Of a stretch of 64,000 nucleotides of DNA, positions 62,296-64,000 are shown in pieces; within the stretch, counting starts at the first letter, position 1; each line of letters begins with the position of its first letter. The position numbers and the translations under genes are program-made. Source of the DNA: Azolla caroliniana (Eukaryota; Polypodiophyta); assembly GCA_043228905.1 (NCBI GenBank), contig JBHGNT010000009.1, positions 6,510,001-6,574,000 of the forward strand, given 5' to 3'. The notes under the pieces were generated by a model that searched no databases, was not told the origin of the DNA, and was given only the letters and a program-made list of their open reading frames with translations.

Positions 62296-63110
62296 ATGGA
62301 AGAGTCATTCGGAAGCATGTTCAAGCTCACTAGCTCCAACTACCCAGTATGGAAGTTGAAGATGAGGGACATGCTTGTGGTCAAAGATCTATCGTTCCCG
62401 ATATAGTTCGGGGACAAGAAACCGGACAAGATCGATGCCACAACATGGGAGGTGATGCACATGAAGACGACGACATACATCAAATGCTTCATCAACATGA
62501 GTCTATACAACAACTTCAACGAAGAAAGCAAGGCTCATGAACTCTGGGAGAAGGTAGACATCATGTTCCAAAACAAGAATGTTGTGAATCAAGTCTCGGT
62601 TTTCCAGAAGTTGGTGAGACTCATATATCAAGATGGCTCTAGTATGGTGGAGCACATGAATTCCTTCCAAGGGCTCATAAATCAAGCCACCTCGTTGGAA
62701 GTACCTCTAGTCGATGAGGTACTTGCGTTGTTATTCCTCCGTTCCCTCCCGGATAGTTGGGAGACACTAGTTGTCACTTTGGGTAACATCAGGCCAGAAT
62801 GAAACCAATTATCCCTAGCAAGTGTGAAGTCGAGCTTGCTAGATGAAGAGGCGCATCGGAAAGACAAGTGATCTCCAACCCAAAAGCCCTGATTTCCGAA
62901 TCCGACACACAACGAGGGAGAAACCGGTACCAGAGTCCCCATAACCGAGAAAAGTCGGGGACAAGGTCAAAGTCAAGGGGGAAGCCTACTTGCTTCTATC
63001 GTGGGAAGCTAGGATACTTCAAGAAGAATTGTCGGCACTTCCAGAAAGAGAAAGGGACCAACAACACCGATTCGAAGAAGAGTTCGGACCGAAATGGTTC
63101 GGACCGGATC
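62296..63110 (+). pseudogene. Copia F gag and zinc knuckle
   Basis: The ATG at 62296 gives MEESFGSMFKLTSSNYPVWK, LKMRDMLVVKDLSFPI and a TAG at 62404. The frame goes on as MSLYNNFNEESKAHELWEKV, SMVEHMNSFQGLINQATSLE and LFLRSLPDSWETLVVTLGNI, then a stop near 62800. A further frame has the knuckle CFYRGKLGYFKKNC, where the second Cys and the His of CCHC are lost. It is homologous to copia D gag throughout. Confidence 0.9.
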
Positions 63111-63316
63111 GGAAAGGAATGTCGGCGGTCGCGACAAGTGAAGAAGAACTATTGCTCATCACTGAGGAGAATGAGTTAAACCTTATTGGCGACGAGACAA
63201 CGTGGGTTGTCGATTCCGGAGCATCGTTCCACCTAACGCCGGACCGGAAATGCTTCTCATCCTACATTGTCGGAGATCATGGTCGTGTCCGGATGGGGAG
63301 TGACGGGTCATGCTGA
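62990..63316 (+). pseudogene. Copia F protease
   Basis: The frame reads AVATSEEELLLITEENELNL, DETTWVVDSGASFHLTPDRK and CFSSYIVGDHGRVRMGSDGS, then a stop. The catalytic D-S-G is intact. It matches copia D residues about 60-120 of pol nearly word for word. The stop at 63314-63316 and another near 63339 end it. Confidence 0.9.
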
Positions 63317-63340
63317 ATTGTCGACATAGGAGATGTGTAG

Positions 63341-64000
63341 TTGTCGACATCAATCGGGTGTAAGGTGCTGCTGAAGGATGTTAGACGCGTTCCGGAGGTT
63401 TGGTTGAACCTGATATCAGCCGGTCGGCTAGATGATGAAGGCTACACGAGTAGCATCCGGAACGGAGTCATGAAATTCAGCAAAGGAAGCCTAATTGTGG
63501 CTCGATCCCGGAAGATCAACACATTGTACCTGATGCACGCCCGGATATGCCGGGAAGAAGTGAACGTAGCATCCGACAATGCCGGTGAGTTGTGGCACAA
63601 GAGACTATGTCATATGAGCTAGAAGGGGATGAGAAGACTTGCCGAAGATAACCTCATTCCGGAGGTGAAAGACATGCATCTTGAGAAGTGCACTGATTGC
63701 TTGGCTGGCAAGCAAAACCGAACCTCCTTCCAGTCAAGACCACCGATGAGACAAAATGCATCACTTGAGTTGGTGCATACCGATGTGTGTCAAGTGGACA
63801 TGAAGTCACATGCTAGATTGCAGTACTCCGTGACGTTCATAGATGACCACAACTGGAAGTTGTGGGTCTCACCGTTGAAGACGGAGGAGCAGGTGTTGTC
63901 AGTCTTCAAGGAGCTCCACGCAAGAGTGGAAAGGGAAACTAGCTAGAAGCTAAAGGCAGTACGAGCAGATAACGAAGGCGAATACTGGGTGCAGTTCGAG
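63341..64000 (+). pseudogene. Copia F pre-integrase and integrase start
   Basis: Frames 63341-63622 and 63629-63946 give SIGCKVLLKDVRRVPEVWLN, SAGRLDDEGYTSSIRNGVMK, ELWHKRLCHMS-stop-KGMRR and LEKCTDCLAGKQNRTSFQSR. The integrase then begins LELVHTDVCQVDMKSHA, SVTFIDDHNWKLWVSPLK and, after a stop, KAVRADNEGEYW. Here the HHCC zinc site (two His, CTDC) is intact. The window ends within the integrase core. Confidence 0.9.

Larger units (their letters stand above)
61745..64000 (+). mobile_element. Copia F: degenerate relative of copia D, cut by the window edge
   Basis: LTR, primer site, gag, zinc knuckle, protease, pre-integrase and the start of integrase are on the plus strand, all clearly homologous to copia D. 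At least six stops or frameshifts occur before 64000. It runs off the right edge; its RT, RNase H and 3' LTR are not visible. Its first 20 bp are at 51253-51272. Confidence 0.92.

Overview
The window is plant nuclear DNA made almost entirely of transposable elements, many of them nested. Land-plant origin is inferred from Ty1/copia and Ty3/gypsy elements (several with a TGGTATCAGAGC primer-binding site), L1-type LINEs with a plant zf-RVT tail, two hAT DNA transposons (one with a BED/DUF659/dimerisation transposase) and a decayed PPR-like reading frame. The density suggests a large, repeat-rich genome such as a fern or gymnosperm, but the sequence does not settle the species. I see no intact host gene, no rRNA or tRNA gene and no CRISPR array.

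Layout. 1-2114: copia A pol relic (minus). 2115-7110: copia B (minus), 3' LTR to gag, its far end cut off. 7150-8270: 3' end of a LINE (plus). 8534-13354: an almost intact gypsy element (minus), called Gypsy1, with 243-bp LTRs that differ at one base. 13425-15496: degenerate hAT (plus) with a 16-bp TIR and near-perfect 8-bp target duplication. 15505-24285: AT-rich intergenic DNA with microsatellites, an antisense LINE tail, a MITE-like element and a few unexplained ORFs. 24286-27470: 5'-truncated LINE (plus), followed by three copies of a ~238-bp tandem repeat (27651-28349) and a PPR relic (28384-28797).

29107-51003: an old gypsy element (G1, plus) with a decayed pol and a downstream coiled-coil ORF. 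That ORF is split by copia C (35422-49888, duplication CACAT). Copia C in turn carries copia D (35510-40774, duplication GGAGA) in its 5' LTR and a complete hAT with an intact 686-aa transposase (41580-45306, duplication GGGCACAT) in its gag.

51083-64000: a scrap of another copia pol, then copia F (plus, running off the window). Its 5' LTR is split by gypsy E (51273-61740, minus, 1.4-kb LTRs), which itself holds a non-autonomous LTR element H (56747-58656, duplication GCTGC) with an internal 15-unit minisatellite.

How the parts work together. The LTR elements encode the usual gag, protease, integrase, reverse transcriptase and RNase H. Only Gypsy1, copia D and the 41.6-45.3 kb hAT look recently mobile. 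Gypsy1 has a TAATG stop/start overlap between gag and pol, lacks a chromodomain, and has an integrase tail unlike the common plant gypsy lineages. It is the most unusual element here. Where the sequence allows a check, LTR divergence agrees with the nesting order (older hosts, younger guests).
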